A DNA stretch of 64,000 bases from JACVRW01 sp963765135 (GTDB taxonomy: Bacteria; Actinomycetota; Thermoleophilia; Solirubrobacterales; Thermoleophilaceae), in the NCBI GenBank assembly GCA_963765135.1, contig CAVXUX010000007.1, forward strand, positions 248,001 through 312,000, written 5' to 3'. Position 1 is the stretch's first letter. Each line of letters begins with the position of its first letter. The position numbers and the translations under genes are program-made. The notes below the pieces were generated by a model that was not told the DNA's origin, ran no database searches, and saw nothing but the letters and a program-made list of their open reading frames with translations. Positions 18,102-27,892 of this stretch are shown in pieces.

Positions 18102-18770
18102 ATGAAGCAACTCGCCCCCGGGGTCTGGCAGCTGCGTGGGCTGCCCCCGAACGCCATCAACGTCTACCTGGTCGAGGACGTGCTGATCGACGCCGCCACC
18201 AGGCGCGCGCCGCGGCGCATCCTCAAGCAGATCGAGGGGCACACGGTCACCGCGCACGCGCTGACCCACGCGCACCCCGACCACCAGGGCGCCTCGGCCG
18301 CCATCTGCGAGCGGCTGGGGATCCCGTACTGGGTCGGGGCCACGGACGTACCGCTGGCGGAGGACCTCGACAAGATGCGCGAGACCCAGGCACCGCACCC
18401 GCTCAACCGGCTGATCATGAAGTACTGGTGCGGCCCCGCCCGCCACGTCGATCGCCACCTGCGCGAGGGCGACGAGGTGGCCGGCTTCAAGGTGCTCGAC
18501 GTGCCCGGCCACTCGCCCGGGCACATCGCGTACTGGCGCGAGTCGGATCGAGTGCTGATCCTCGGCGACGTGCTGAACAACATGGACGTGGTCACCGGCG
18601 TGCCGGGGCTGAAGGACCCCAAGCCGTTCTTCACGAACGACCCGGCGCTCAACCGGCGCTCGGCGAAGCGGCTCGCGGCGCTCGAGCCCAAGCTCGTCCT
18701 GTTCGGCCACGGAGCGCCGCTGCGCGACACGCGCAAGTTCGTGGACTTCGTCGAAGCGCTTCCCGACTAG
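18102..18770 (+). CDS. Metallo-beta-lactamase fold hydrolase
   Basis: This 222-residue protein has the metal-binding THAHPDH motif (His56, His58, Asp60, His61). Further ligands lie in VPGHSPGHIAYW, GDVLNNMD and a late FGHGAP. This is the glyoxalase II-like MBL branch, with unknown substrate. A TAGGAT -10-like element lies 7 bases before the ATG. A 9-bp hairpin follows the gene. Confidence 0.88.
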   Translation: MKQLAPGVWQLRGLPPNAINVYLVEDVLIDAATRRAPRRILKQIEGHTVTAHALTHAHPDHQGASAAICERLGIPYWVGATDVPLAEDLDKMRETQAPHPLNRLIMKYWCGPARHVDRHLREGDEVAGFKVLDVPGHSPGHIAYWRESDRVLILGDVLNNMDVVTGVPGLKDPKPFFTNDPALNRRSAKRLAALEPKLVLFGHGAPLRDTRKFVDFVEALPD

Positions 18771-18781
18771 GCAGACCGCGC

Positions 18782-18802
18782 GCAGCCGGCCGAGCCGGCT
18801 GC
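18782..18802 (+). terminator. Hairpin between the MBL gene and valS
   Basis: GCAGCCGGC and GCCGGCTGC form a perfect 9-bp stem with a 3-base loop (CGA). No T-run follows, only TTGCGC. It may be a weak terminator or a processing signal. Confidence 0.4.
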
Positions 18803-18833
18803 TTGCGCACAACGGCTGGCAGACTTGGCGGGG

Positions 18834-21413
18834 ATGCCCGCCGACCGCCACAAGACGCTCGAGGAGCGCACGCGCTACGAGCCCGCCGACGTGGAGTCGC
18901 GCGTGTTCGCGCGCTGGCAGGACGCGCGCATCTTCCATCCGGACCCGGAGGGGTCGGCGGAGGAGAACTACTCGATCGCCGTCCCGCCCCCGAACGTGAC
19001 CGGCTCGCTGCACATGGGCCACGCGCTCAACGGGTCGATCCAGGACGTGCTCATCCGGCTCGCCCGCATGCGCGGCAAGCGGGCCAGGTGGATCTACGGC
19101 ACCGACCACGCCGGCATCGCCGTCCAGCGCCAGGTCGAGAAGGCGCTCGAGGCCGAGGGCACCACCAGGGAGGAGCTGGGCCGGGAGGCCTTCATCGAGC
19201 GCGTCTGGGAGTGGCGTCGCGAGCACGGCTCCACGATCACGGAGCAGTTCAAACGCCTCGGCGCGTCGCTCGACTACGAGGACGAGCGCTTCACGATGGA
19301 CGACGACTACCAGCGCGCGGTCGCGCTCGTGTTCGTGCACCTGTACGAGAAGGGGCTCGTCTACCGCGACAACTACCTGGTCAACTGGGACCCCGGTCTG
19401 GGGACCGCGATCTCGGACCTCGAGGTCGAGCAGCGCACGGTCGAGGACACGCTCTACTCGATCGACTACCCGCTCGAGTCCGGCTCCGGCTCGATCACGG
19501 TCGCGACGGTGCGTCCCGAGACGATGCTGGCCGACACGGCCATCGCGGTGAACCCCGACGATGAGCGCTACTCGCGCCTGATCGGAGAGACGGCGATCCT
19601 CCCGCTGGTGGGCCGCCAGCTGCCGGTGATCGCCGACGAGCACGTGGACCCCGAGTTCGGCACCGGCGCGCTCAAGATCACGCCCGGGCACGACCCGGCC
19701 GACTTCGAGATCGGTCGCAAGCACGGGCTCGATGAGGTCAGCGTGATCGGCGAGGACGGGCGCATGACCGACGCCGCGCCGGAGCGCTTCCGCGGCATGG
19801 AGACCGACGAGGCCCGGGCCGCGGTGGTGAACGAACTGCGCACAGAGGGGCTGATCTCCGCAACCGAGGCCTACGTCCACGACGTGCCCCACTCGCACCG
19901 CTCGGGCCGCCGCATCGAGCCGCTGATCTCGCTCCAGTGGTTCTGCGACATGAACAAGCTGGCGCGGCCGGCGATCGAGGTCGTGGGCGACGGCCGGCTT
20001 CGCTTCCACCCCGACACCAAGGCCAAGGACTACCTCGACTGGCTCGAGCGGATCCGGCCCTGGGTCCTCTCGCGCCAGCTCTGGTGGGGCCACCAGCTGC
20101 CGGTCTGGTACCGCGGCGAGGAGACCTACGTGGGCGTCGACCCACCCGCCGGCGAGGGCTGGGAGCGCGACCCCGACGTGCTCGACACCTGGTTCTCGTC
20201 CGGGCTGTGGCCGTTCGCCACGCTCGGCTGGCCGGAGCAGACCGCGCAGCTCAAGGCGTTCTACCCGACCGACGTCAACTCCACGGCGCGCGACATCATC
20301 TTCCTCTGGGTCGCGCGGATGGTGATGTTCGGGATCGAGCTGACCGGCGAGGTCCCGTTCGCCGACGTGAACATCCACTCGGTGATCCAGGCGCCCGACG
20401 GCCGGCGCATGTCGAAGTCGCTCGGGACCGGCATGGATCCGCTCGAGCTGATCGAGGTGCACGGGGCGGACGCGCTGCGCTTCGGGCTGCTGGCGATGTC
20501 GTCGGCGCAGGACGTCAAGTTCAACGAGGAGCGCGTCAAGCAGGGGCGCGACCTCGCCAACAAGCTCTGGAACGCGTCGCGGCTGATCCTGCTGCGGGTG
20601 TCCGAGGTCGAGCCCGACCCGCGCGCGGCGACCGCCGTGGAGGACCGCTGGATCGTCTCGCGGCTCGAACGCCTCACCGGACGGGTGACGGAGCAGTTCG
20701 ACGACTTCCGCTTCTCCCACGCCGCTCTCGATCTCTACGGCGCGTTCTGGTCCGAGCTCTGCGACTGGTACCTGGAGCTCGCCAAGCCGCGCCTCTACGA
20801 GGAGGACAACGAGGCGGTCTCGGGCGTGCTGCTCTGGGTCCTCGAGCGCACGCTGCGGCTGCTCCACCCGGTGATGCCGTTCGTGACCGAGGAGATCTGG
20901 TCGCTGATGCCGGGCGAGCGGGGGCTGCTCGCCACGGCCGACTGGCCGGAGGTGGAGGGGTCGCTGATCGACGAGCAAGCCGAGGAGGAGATCGGGCGCC
21001 TGATCGAGGCCGTCACCTCGGTGCGGCGCTACCGCGAGGAGGTCGCCGCCAAGCCGTCGGCCGTGCTGCGCGGGCGCCTCGCGGCAGACGGCTACGACGG
21101 CCTGCGCGACCACCTCGCGCGGCTGGCTCGCTTCGAGTTCGTGGGCGAGGACCACGGCAACGGGGACGTGCTGGCCACCGTGCCGGTGCCCGGCGGCGGC
21201 GTGCAGGTCCTGCCCTCGGACGCCGTCGACCCGGCCGAAGCCGAGCGCCGCCGCGCCGCTCGCCGCGACCAGCTGGCCGCGGAGATCGAGCGCGCCGAGC
21301 GCAAGCTCGCCAACGAGCAGTTCGTCGAGCGCGCGCCCGCGGAGGTGGTCGCCGAGGAGCGCCGCAAGCTCGAGGAGTACCGCGAGGCGCTGCGCCGCCT
21401 GGAGACCGAGTGA
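18834..21413 (+). CDS. valS: Valyl-tRNA synthetase
   Basis: This class I synthetase (859 residues) charges tRNA-Val. The HIGH motif appears as HMGH (60-63) and the KMSKS motif as RMSKS (525-529). The editing domain, the DxWFSSGLWPFATLGWP signature and a C-terminal coiled-coil arm rich in Glu, Arg and Ala (last 60 residues) are present. I chose the ATG at 18834; TTG 18825 is possible. The folC start overlaps its stop (GTGA). Confidence 0.96.
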   Translation: MPADRHKTLEERTRYEPADVESRVFARWQDARIFHPDPEGSAEENYSIAVPPPNVTGSLHMGHALNGSIQDVLIRLARMRGKRARWIYGTDHAGIAVQRQVEKALEAEGTTREELGREAFIERVWEWRREHGSTITEQFKRLGASLDYEDERFTMDDDYQRAVALVFVHLYEKGLVYRDNYLVNWDPGLGTAISDLEVEQRTVEDTLYSIDYPLESGSGSITVATVRPETMLADTAIAVNPDDERYSRLIGETAILPLVGRQLPVIADEHVDPEFGTGALKITPGHDPADFEIGRKHGLDEVSVIGEDGRMTDAAPERFRGMETDEARAAVVNELRTEGLISATEAYVHDVPHSHRSGRRIEPLISLQWFCDMNKLARPAIEVVGDGRLRFHPDTKAKDYLDWLERIRPWVLSRQLWWGHQLPVWYRGEETYVGVDPPAGEGWERDPDVLDTWFSSGLWPFATLGWPEQTAQLKAFYPTDVNSTARDIIFLWVARMVMFGIELTGEVPFADVNIHSVIQAPDGRRMSKSLGTGMDPLELIEVHGADALRFGLLAMSSAQDVKFNEERVKQGRDLANKLWNASRLILLRVSEVEPDPRAATAVEDRWIVSRLERLTGRVTEQFDDFRFSHAALDLYGAFWSELCDWYLELAKPRLYEEDNEAVSGVLLWVLERTLRLLHPVMPFVTEEIWSLMPGERGLLATADWPEVEGSLIDEQAEEEIGRLIEAVTSVRRYREEVAAKPSAVLRGRLAADGYDGLRDHLARLARFEFVGEDHGNGDVLATVPVPGGGVQVLPSDAVDPAEAERRRAARRDQLAAEIERAERKLANEQFVERAPAEVVAEERRKLEEYREALRRLETE

Positions 21414-22654
21414 CCTTCCGCGAGGCCGAGGAGTACCTGCTCTCGCTCGAGCTGTTCGGCATGCGCTTCGGGCTGGACCGGATGCACCGCCTGATGACCG
21501 TGCTCGGGTTGCCCCAGCGGCGCTTCGCCTCGATCCACGTGGTCGGCACCAACGGCAAGTCGTCGACGGTCCGCTTCTGCGCCGCGATCCTCGAGCGCCA
21601 TGGGCTGCGCACCGGCAGCTACACCTCGCCGCACCTCAGCTCGTTCCGCGAGCGCATCGAGGTGGGGGAGGAGCCGGTGCCCGAGTCGGACTTCGCGGCC
21701 GCCGTCGAGCGCGCGGCCCAGGCCGCCGAGCTCGTCAACCGCACGGAGGAGCCGGACGACCGCGTGACGCAGTTCGAGGCGCTCACCGCCGCCGCCTACC
21801 ACGAGCTGGCGCGGCGCGGGGTGGAGGTGGCCGTGATCGAGGCCGGCCTGGGCGGGCGCTTCGACGCAACCAACGTGATCCCGTCCAAGGTGCAGGCACT
21901 CACCTCGGTCGGGCTCGAGCACACCCGCTGGCTCGGCCCGACGCTGCCCGACATCGCCGAGGAGAAGCTGGCGGTGGTGCGCGACCACGGGACGCTCGTG
22001 GTCGGCCCGCTCGACCCGGCCTCGACGGCGGTCGCCGAGCGCGTGGCGGCGGAGCGCCACGCGACGCTGGTGCGCGCGCCGGCCCAGGCGGGTGTGCCGC
22101 TGCGCGCCCCGGGTGGGTTCCAGCGCCAGAACTTCGCGCTCGCGCTGGCGGCGGCCGAGGCCTTCCTCGGCCCCGGCGAGCTGAGCGCCGAGACGGTCGC
22201 CGCGGCCGCCGCCCAGACGACGATCCCGGGCCGCGTGGAGGTGGTGGACGAGCGCCCGCTGACCGTCTACGACGGAGCGCACAACCCGGCCGGGGCGCGC
22301 GCGCTGGCGGAGTCGCTCGACGACGTCTTCGGCGAGCGGCGGCCGCGCGTGGCGGTGATCGGGGTGCTCGAGGACAAGGACGCCGCCGGCATGCTCGGCG
22401 AGCTGCTGCCGCGCGTGGACCACGCGATCTACACGCGCTCGGCCAACCCGCGCTCGCTGTCGCCCGGGACGCTCGGGTCGCTGGCGGAGAAGCTCGGCGG
22501 GCCGCCCTCCGAGGCGGTCGCCGACCCGCGCGCCGCGGTGGCCCGCGCGCGCGAGCTGGCCGGCCCGGACGGTGCCGTGCTCGCCACCGGCTCGATCTAC
22601 CTGATCGCGGACCTGGTCAGGGCGGATCCGGACAGGCGTGCTTCGATGCTCTAG
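21410..22654 (+). CDS. folC: Folylpolyglutamate synthase / dihydrofolate synthase
   Basis: This 414-residue Mur-ligase family enzyme adds glutamate to folates, or to dihydropteroate. The P-loop GTNGKSS lies at 46-52. SYTSPHLSSFRERI is the FolC signature, and GLGGRFDATNV and YDGAHNP are the conserved ATP- and glutamate-site segments. The GTG at 21410 overlaps the valS stop by four bases, indicating translational coupling; the long open frame upstream is antisense-like noise within valS. Confidence 0.95.
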   Translation: MTFREAEEYLLSLELFGMRFGLDRMHRLMTVLGLPQRRFASIHVVGTNGKSSTVRFCAAILERHGLRTGSYTSPHLSSFRERIEVGEEPVPESDFAAAVERAAQAAELVNRTEEPDDRVTQFEALTAAAYHELARRGVEVAVIEAGLGGRFDATNVIPSKVQALTSVGLEHTRWLGPTLPDIAEEKLAVVRDHGTLVVGPLDPASTAVAERVAAERHATLVRAPAQAGVPLRAPGGFQRQNFALALAAAEAFLGPGELSAETVAAAAAQTTIPGRVEVVDERPLTVYDGAHNPAGARALAESLDDVFGERRPRVAVIGVLEDKDAAGMLGELLPRVDHAIYTRSANPRSLSPGTLGSLAEKLGGPPSEAVADPRAAVARARELAGPDGAVLATGSIYLIADLVRADPDRRASML

Positions 22655-22671
22655 CGGGTAGGTACCCGCGC

Positions 22672-23469
22672 ATGAGGGTTCGGGGAGTGCTCGTCGCGCT
22701 GACGCTCGCGCTCGTCTGCGCCGCCCCGGCCTCGGCCCAGCTGCCCTCTCCGGGCATCAGCCCGCCCGGCGCCAACGACTGGAGCTGCCACCCCAGCTCG
22801 GCGCACCCGTCCCCGGTCGTCCTCGTGCACGGCACGTTCGGCGACATGACGGTCTCGTGGAACCTGATCTCGCCGCGCCTCAAGCAAGCCGGCTACTGCG
22901 TCTTCGCGCTCGACTACGGCGACCGCGGCACCGGTCCGATCGAGGGGTCGGCCGCGCAGCTGCGCGACTTCGTCGACCGGGTGCTGGCCGCCACCGGCGC
23001 CCGCAAGGTCTCGCTGGTGGGCCACTCGCAGGGCGGCATGATGCCGCGCTACTACGTCAAGTTCCTCGGCGGCGCCGGCAAGGTCGACGACCTGATCGGG
23101 CTGGCGCCCTCCAACCACGGGACGAGCAACCCCGGCGCGCTGGTGCTCGACGGCGTCGGCGTCTGCTACTCCTGCGGCCAGCAGGCCACCGGCTCGGCGT
23201 TCCTGACCAACCTCAACGCCGGGGACGAGACGCCCGGCAACATCTCCTACACCGTGGTGGAGACCCGCTACGACGAGGTGGTCATCCCCTACACGTCTGC
23301 CTTCCTCTCGGGGGCGACGAACGTGCTGCTCCAGACGCGCTGCCCGCTCGACGTGGCGGAGCACCTGTCGATCATCTACGACGCGGTCGCGCTGCGCTGG
23401 ATCCAGAACGCGCTCGGTCGCCCCGGGCCGGCCGACCCCGGCTTCCGTCCCAGCTGCCTGCCGCTCTAG
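22672..23469 (+). CDS. Secreted lipase-type alpha/beta hydrolase
   Basis: This 265-residue protein has a clear signal peptide (cleavage near APASA-QLP). VVLVHGTFGDM gives the oxyanion loop and VGHSQGG holds nucleophile Ser119. DEVVIPYTSAF probably supplies the acid and EHLSII the His. It resembles the actinobacterial extracellular lipase/triacylglycerol esterase group. Several Cys pairs (residues 39 and 76, and the CYSCG segment) fit an exported protein with disulfides. Confidence 0.85.
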   Translation: MRVRGVLVALTLALVCAAPASAQLPSPGISPPGANDWSCHPSSAHPSPVVLVHGTFGDMTVSWNLISPRLKQAGYCVFALDYGDRGTGPIEGSAAQLRDFVDRVLAATGARKVSLVGHSQGGMMPRYYVKFLGGAGKVDDLIGLAPSNHGTSNPGALVLDGVGVCYSCGQQATGSAFLTNLNAGDETPGNISYTVVETRYDEVVIPYTSAFLSGATNVLLQTRCPLDVAEHLSIIYDAVALRWIQNALGRPGPADPGFRPSCLPL

Positions 23470-23481
23470 CCTGTCCGGGCA

Positions 23482-23598
23482 ATGGACGGTGACGGTCCTC
23501 GCTTCGGCGCGATGATCGCCCTGGTGGCGATCGTCGTGGCCACCGTGATCCTGGTCTTCTTCGGGATCGGCTACGCCCTGGGCCGGCTTTTCCTGTAG
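23482..23598 (+). CDS. 38-residue single-helix membrane protein
   Basis: The short frame from ATG 23482 to TAG 23598 encodes an acidic start (MDGDG), one hydrophobic helix of about 24 residues (MIALVAIVVATVILVFFGIG) and a short end. It fits neatly between the lipase and zinc-ribbon genes, 12 bases after the former. The function is unknown. Confidence 0.5.
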   Translation: MDGDGPRFGAMIALVAIVVATVILVFFGIGYALGRLFL

Positions 23599-23624
23599 GG
23601 GCTCAAGCTACACTCGCCCCTCCT

Positions 23625-24278
23625 ATGGGCGCCCTCGCCGTCTTCGGCATCGAGAACGACGGGCTCAACACGGCCGCCAGCCTGCTGCTGCTGTTTCTAG
23701 TGGTGATCTGGCTGGCGCTGATCTACTGGACCTTCGCCGACGCGCGCCGCCGGATCGACGATCCACTGCTGGTGGGCTGCGCGACCGTCGCGTCCGTGTT
23801 CCCGTTCGCGGGCACGATCGTCTACCTGATCGTGCGCCCGCCCGAGTACCTCGAGGACGTCCGCGAGCGCGAGCTCGAGATCGCGGCCGCCGAGGCGCGT
23901 CTGGCGACGCTCGAGCACGTGCACTGCCAGTACTGCGGCTTCGAGGTCGAGAAGGACTTCCTGCGCTGTCCGAGTTGCCTGCGGCGCCTGCGCGAGCCCT
24001 GCACGGTCTGCGCCCGCCCGCTCGACCCGCGCTGGAAGATCTGCCCCTACTGCGAGGCCGAGGTCGGTCAGGCGGCGCCGGAGCAGCGCCCGCGACGGAC
24101 ACGCCGCACCGCCGCCGCGGCAGCCGGCCAGCGCCAGAGCGCGCAGCGACCCGCGCGGGCGGCGCGTCAGAAGGATCAGGGGACGGCGGAGCGGCAGGTG
24201 GCCGCCGAGCCGCAGGTCGCGGCCGAGCGGCCGCGCACGGCGCGCGCCTCACGTGAGCGTCCGCCGTCGGCTGGCTAG
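23625..24278 (+). CDS. Membrane protein with double zinc ribbon
   Basis: This is a 217-residue protein. Two hydrophobic helices (about 16-36 and 47-68) are followed by a short helical linker. A pair of zinc ribbons (CQYCG...CPSC and CTVC...CPYC, about residues 104-145) and a long basic, Ala/Gln/Arg-rich tail complete it. The tail could contact nucleic acid or acidic partners, but no function is known. TACACT 10 bases before the ATG is a likely -10 box. Confidence 0.75.
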   Translation: MGALAVFGIENDGLNTAASLLLLFLVVIWLALIYWTFADARRRIDDPLLVGCATVASVFPFAGTIVYLIVRPPEYLEDVRERELEIAAAEARLATLEHVHCQYCGFEVEKDFLRCPSCLRRLREPCTVCARPLDPRWKICPYCEAEVGQAAPEQRPRRTRRTAAAAAGQRQSAQRPARAARQKDQGTAERQVAAEPQVAAERPRTARASRERPPSAG

Positions 24279-24311
24279 GCTCCCCGCGCACCTCAACCCG
24301 ATAGGAGATCG

Positions 24312-24716
24312 ATGGACCGGACCCTGATCCTGGTGAAGCCGGACGCGTTCGAGCGGCGGCTCACCGGGGAGATCCTCGCCCGCTTCGAGCGCAAGGGCCT
24401 CACGATCGTCGCGATGAAGCACATGACCGTGGAGCGCGAGCTCGCCGAGCGCCACTACGCCGAGCACGCCGAGAAGCCGTTCTTCGGCGACCTGGTGGAC
24501 TTCATCACCGGCGGGCCCCTGGTGGCACTGGTGCTGGAGGGCTACGAAGCGGTCGCGGCCGCGCGCCAGGTGATCGGCGCGACCAACCCGATCGAGGCCG
24601 CGCCCGGCTCGATCCGCGGGGAGTTCGGCCTCGAGGTCCAGACCAACCTGGTCCACGGCTCGGACTCGGCCGAGTCCGCCGCGCGCGAGATCGGGCTGTT
24701 CTTCCCCGAGCTTTGA
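24312..24716 (+). CDS. ndk: Nucleoside diphosphate kinase
   Basis: This 134-residue enzyme transfers the terminal phosphate between nucleoside triphosphates and diphosphates. The signature NLVHGSDS holds the phosphorylated His115. The N-terminal RTLILVKPDAF and GATNPIEAAPGSIRGEFG match the family. The ATG is preceded by ATAGGAGAT. The maf gene begins inside its stop codon (TTGA). Confidence 0.96.
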   Translation: MDRTLILVKPDAFERRLTGEILARFERKGLTIVAMKHMTVERELAERHYAEHAEKPFFGDLVDFITGGPLVALVLEGYEAVAAARQVIGATNPIEAAPGSIRGEFGLEVQTNLVHGSDSAESAAREIGLFFPEL

Positions 24717-25251
24717 TTCTCGCTTCGGGTTCTCCGCAAAGGAAGGCCATCCTCGAGCAGCTGGGGGTGAAGTTCCGGGTGGAGGTGCCCGAGCTGGAGG
24801 AGGTCGTCGACGGCGACCCGCACGAGGTCGTGCGCGAGAACGCACTGCTCAAGGCGCGCGCGGTGCGGCGGGCACACGGTCCTGGGCGCGGATACGGCCG
24901 TGGTGCTGGACGGCCAGACCTTCGGCAAGCCCGCCGACGAGCACGCCGCCGAGCACTTCCTGGGCGGGTTGTCGGGGAGGACGCACGAGGTGATGACCGG
25001 GATCGCGGTGGTCGACCACGCCGACGAGCGCAGCGACGTCGCGGTCACCCGCGTTCGCTTCCGCGAGCTCGACCGCGCGACGCTCGACTGGTACCTCGAC
25101 ACCGGCGAGTGGCGCGACCGCGCGGGCGGCGTACGCGATCCAGGGCCAGGGTGCCGCCCTGGTCGAGTCGATCGAGGGGGACTACTTCAACGTGGTCGGC
25201 CTCCCGGTGCCCGCTCTGCTGCGGCTCATGCCTGACCTATTGCGTGGCTAG
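24713..25251 (+). pseudogene. Maf-family nucleotide pyrophosphatase, two frameshifts
   Basis: LILASGSPQRKAILEQLGV is the Maf opening, starting at TTG 24713. The frame then breaks near 24875; VLGADTAVVLDGQTFGKP continues in another frame. It breaks again near 25128, where AYAIQGQGAALVESIEGDY returns. Each break needs one base, and the total length (about 180 residues) matches Maf. These enzymes hydrolyse modified nucleotides. It lies upstream of mreB, a common position for maf. Sequencing error is at least as likely as true inactivation. Confidence 0.78.
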
Positions 25252-25270
25252 ACGGGGCGATTTGGCCCGC

Positions 25271-25276
25271 TAGACT
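25271..25276 (+). promoter_or_regulatory. Possible -10 element upstream of mreB
   Basis: GCTAGACT at 25269-25276 matches the -10-like sequence before clpP and resembles GCTACACT before rplU and the gene at 23625. It lies about 70 bases before the chosen mreB ATG, so the transcript would have a leader. The match is by eye only. Confidence 0.3.
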
Positions 25277-25343
25277 GCCTTTCGAGCCCCGGGGCTCCCG
25301 CGTGCTGCCGCCCCGGCGCTTATCCTCACTTCTCAACGCGCGA

Positions 25344-26390
<1,047 letters not shown>

Positions 26391-26420
26391 AGGGCCGCTG
26401 GGCCTGGCCGAGGCCTCGCG

Positions 26421-27317
26421 ATGTACGACAGGAAGGTGGTCCGCAGGCGGCGGGCGGCGCTCGCCGTCTTCGTCGTCCTGTCGATCGCGATATTGACCGC
26501 CTACTTCGGCGAGTCGGGCGGCGGCTTCTTCCACACGCTCCAGCGCGGGGCGCAGGAGGCGGTCGCCCCGATCGAGACCGGCGCCAGCCGCGCGCTCAAG
26601 CCCGTGCGCGACTTCTTCGGCTGGGCCGGCGACACGATCGACGCCAAGGACCAGAACGCCGACCTCAAGAAGGAGGTCCAGCGGTTGCGGGGCGATCTCG
26701 CCGAGGCGGAGACCGAGCGGCGCGACGCCGGCCAGCTCGAGGCGCTGGCCAGCCTGCACGAGGAGAACTACTTCCCGCAGTCCACCGCGCCGGTGAACGC
26801 ACGCGTGATCGCCAAGTCGGCCACCATCTGGTACTCGACGGTCAAGATCGACAAGGGCTCCGACGACGGCGTGCGCGAGAACCAGCCGGTGATCGCCGCG
26901 GGCGGTCTGATCGGCAAGGTCACCACGGTGACCGGCGGCACCGCTGAGGTGCGCCTGATCACCGACGGCCAGAGCGGCGTGTCGGCTCAGGTCTTCCCGG
27001 AGGGCGTGACCGGCGTGGTCCGGCCCGAGGTCGGCAACCCCGAGGACCTGCTGCTGGAGTACGTCGAGAGCGGGCGGCGGGTGACCGAGAACACGCTGGT
27101 GGTCACGTCGGGGTTCACGTCCTCGAAGACCGAGTCGCTGTTCCCGCGCGGCATCCCGATCGGCCGGGTGACCAAGGTCGACCTCGACGAGCTCGAGACC
27201 TACCAGCGGGTGCACGTCAAGCCGTTCGCGGACCTGCGCCGCATCGACGTGGTCCAGGTGCTGACGCGCCGGGGCGTCGCCCAGCAGGCGGCCTCGGTCG
27301 GGGACGGCGGCGGATGA
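26421..27317 (+). CDS. mreC: Rod shape-determining protein MreC
   Basis: This is a 298-residue protein with a basic cytoplasmic start and one membrane helix (about 15-30). A coiled coil follows (about 70-115, DLKKEVQRLRGDLAEAETER), then the periplasm-type double beta-barrel domain (KSATIWYSTVKIDKGSDDGV...). It links MreB and MreD to the wall-synthesis enzymes. The mreD start overlaps its stop (ATGA). Confidence 0.93.
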   Translation: MYDRKVVRRRRAALAVFVVLSIAILTAYFGESGGGFFHTLQRGAQEAVAPIETGASRALKPVRDFFGWAGDTIDAKDQNADLKKEVQRLRGDLAEAETERRDAGQLEALASLHEENYFPQSTAPVNARVIAKSATIWYSTVKIDKGSDDGVRENQPVIAAGGLIGKVTTVTGGTAEVRLITDGQSGVSAQVFPEGVTGVVRPEVGNPEDLLLEYVESGRRVTENTLVVTSGFTSSKTESLFPRGIPIGRVTKVDLDELETYQRVHVKPFADLRRIDVVQVLTRRGVAQQAASVGDGGG

Positions 27318-27892
27318 TCCTGTCGCCCGGGGCATTCCTGCGAGTGGGCCTGCTGCTCCTGGTGGCGGTCGTGCTCGAGCTGTCCGCGCTGAGCCAGCTG
27401 ACCGTGTTCGGCGGTCACGCCGACCTGGTGGTACTGGTCGTGGCGGCGGTCGCCTACTACGGCGGCAGCGTGACCGGCTGCGCGACCGGCTTCTCGGCCG
27501 GACTGCTGCTCGACCTGCTCACCGGCACCACGATGGGAGCGTCGTCGCTGGTGCTCACCGCCGTGGGCTACGGGGTCGGCCGCTTCCGCGAGGTGCGCGA
27601 CCCCAGCCACGGGCTGCTGCCGGTGGCGGTTGGCACCGTCGCCACCGCCTGCTGGGTGGTGGCGTTCGCCGCGGTGGCGCTGATGCTCGACATCGGCGCG
27701 CGCGTCAGCCCGCTGGTGCTGCGCGACATGATCGTGACCGTGCTGCTCAACGCCCTGCTGGCGCTGCCGGTGTTCACCGGCTGCCGCAAGCTGCTGCGCC
27801 CGTCGCTGGCCGTGGACCCGATGGAGGTGCGCCGCCGGCGCCGCCCGCCGCGCGAAGCCGGCCCGCTCGGCCTCCGGGGGCTCGAGATCTGA
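27314..27892 (+). CDS. mreD: Rod shape-determining protein MreD
   Basis: This is a 192-residue integral membrane protein with five or six hydrophobic helices and a basic C terminus. Identification rests on position between mreC and mrdA, size, and the family features FSAGLLLDLLTGTTMGASSL. It starts within the mreC stop and its stop shares one base with the next ATG. Confidence 0.88.
   Translation: MILSPGAFLRVGLLLLVAVVLELSALSQLTVFGGHADLVVLVVAAVAYYGGSVTGCATGFSAGLLLDLLTGTTMGASSLVLTAVGYGVGRFREVRDPSHGLLPVAVGTVATACWVVAFAAVALMLDIGARVSPLVLRDMIVTVLLNALLALPVFTGCRKLLRPSLAVDPMEVRRRRRPPREAGPLGLRGLEI

Noticed and set aside
18039..21155. A 1038-residue minus-strand frame opposite valS
   Set aside because: Same antisense artefact; valS is complete and conserved on the plus strand.
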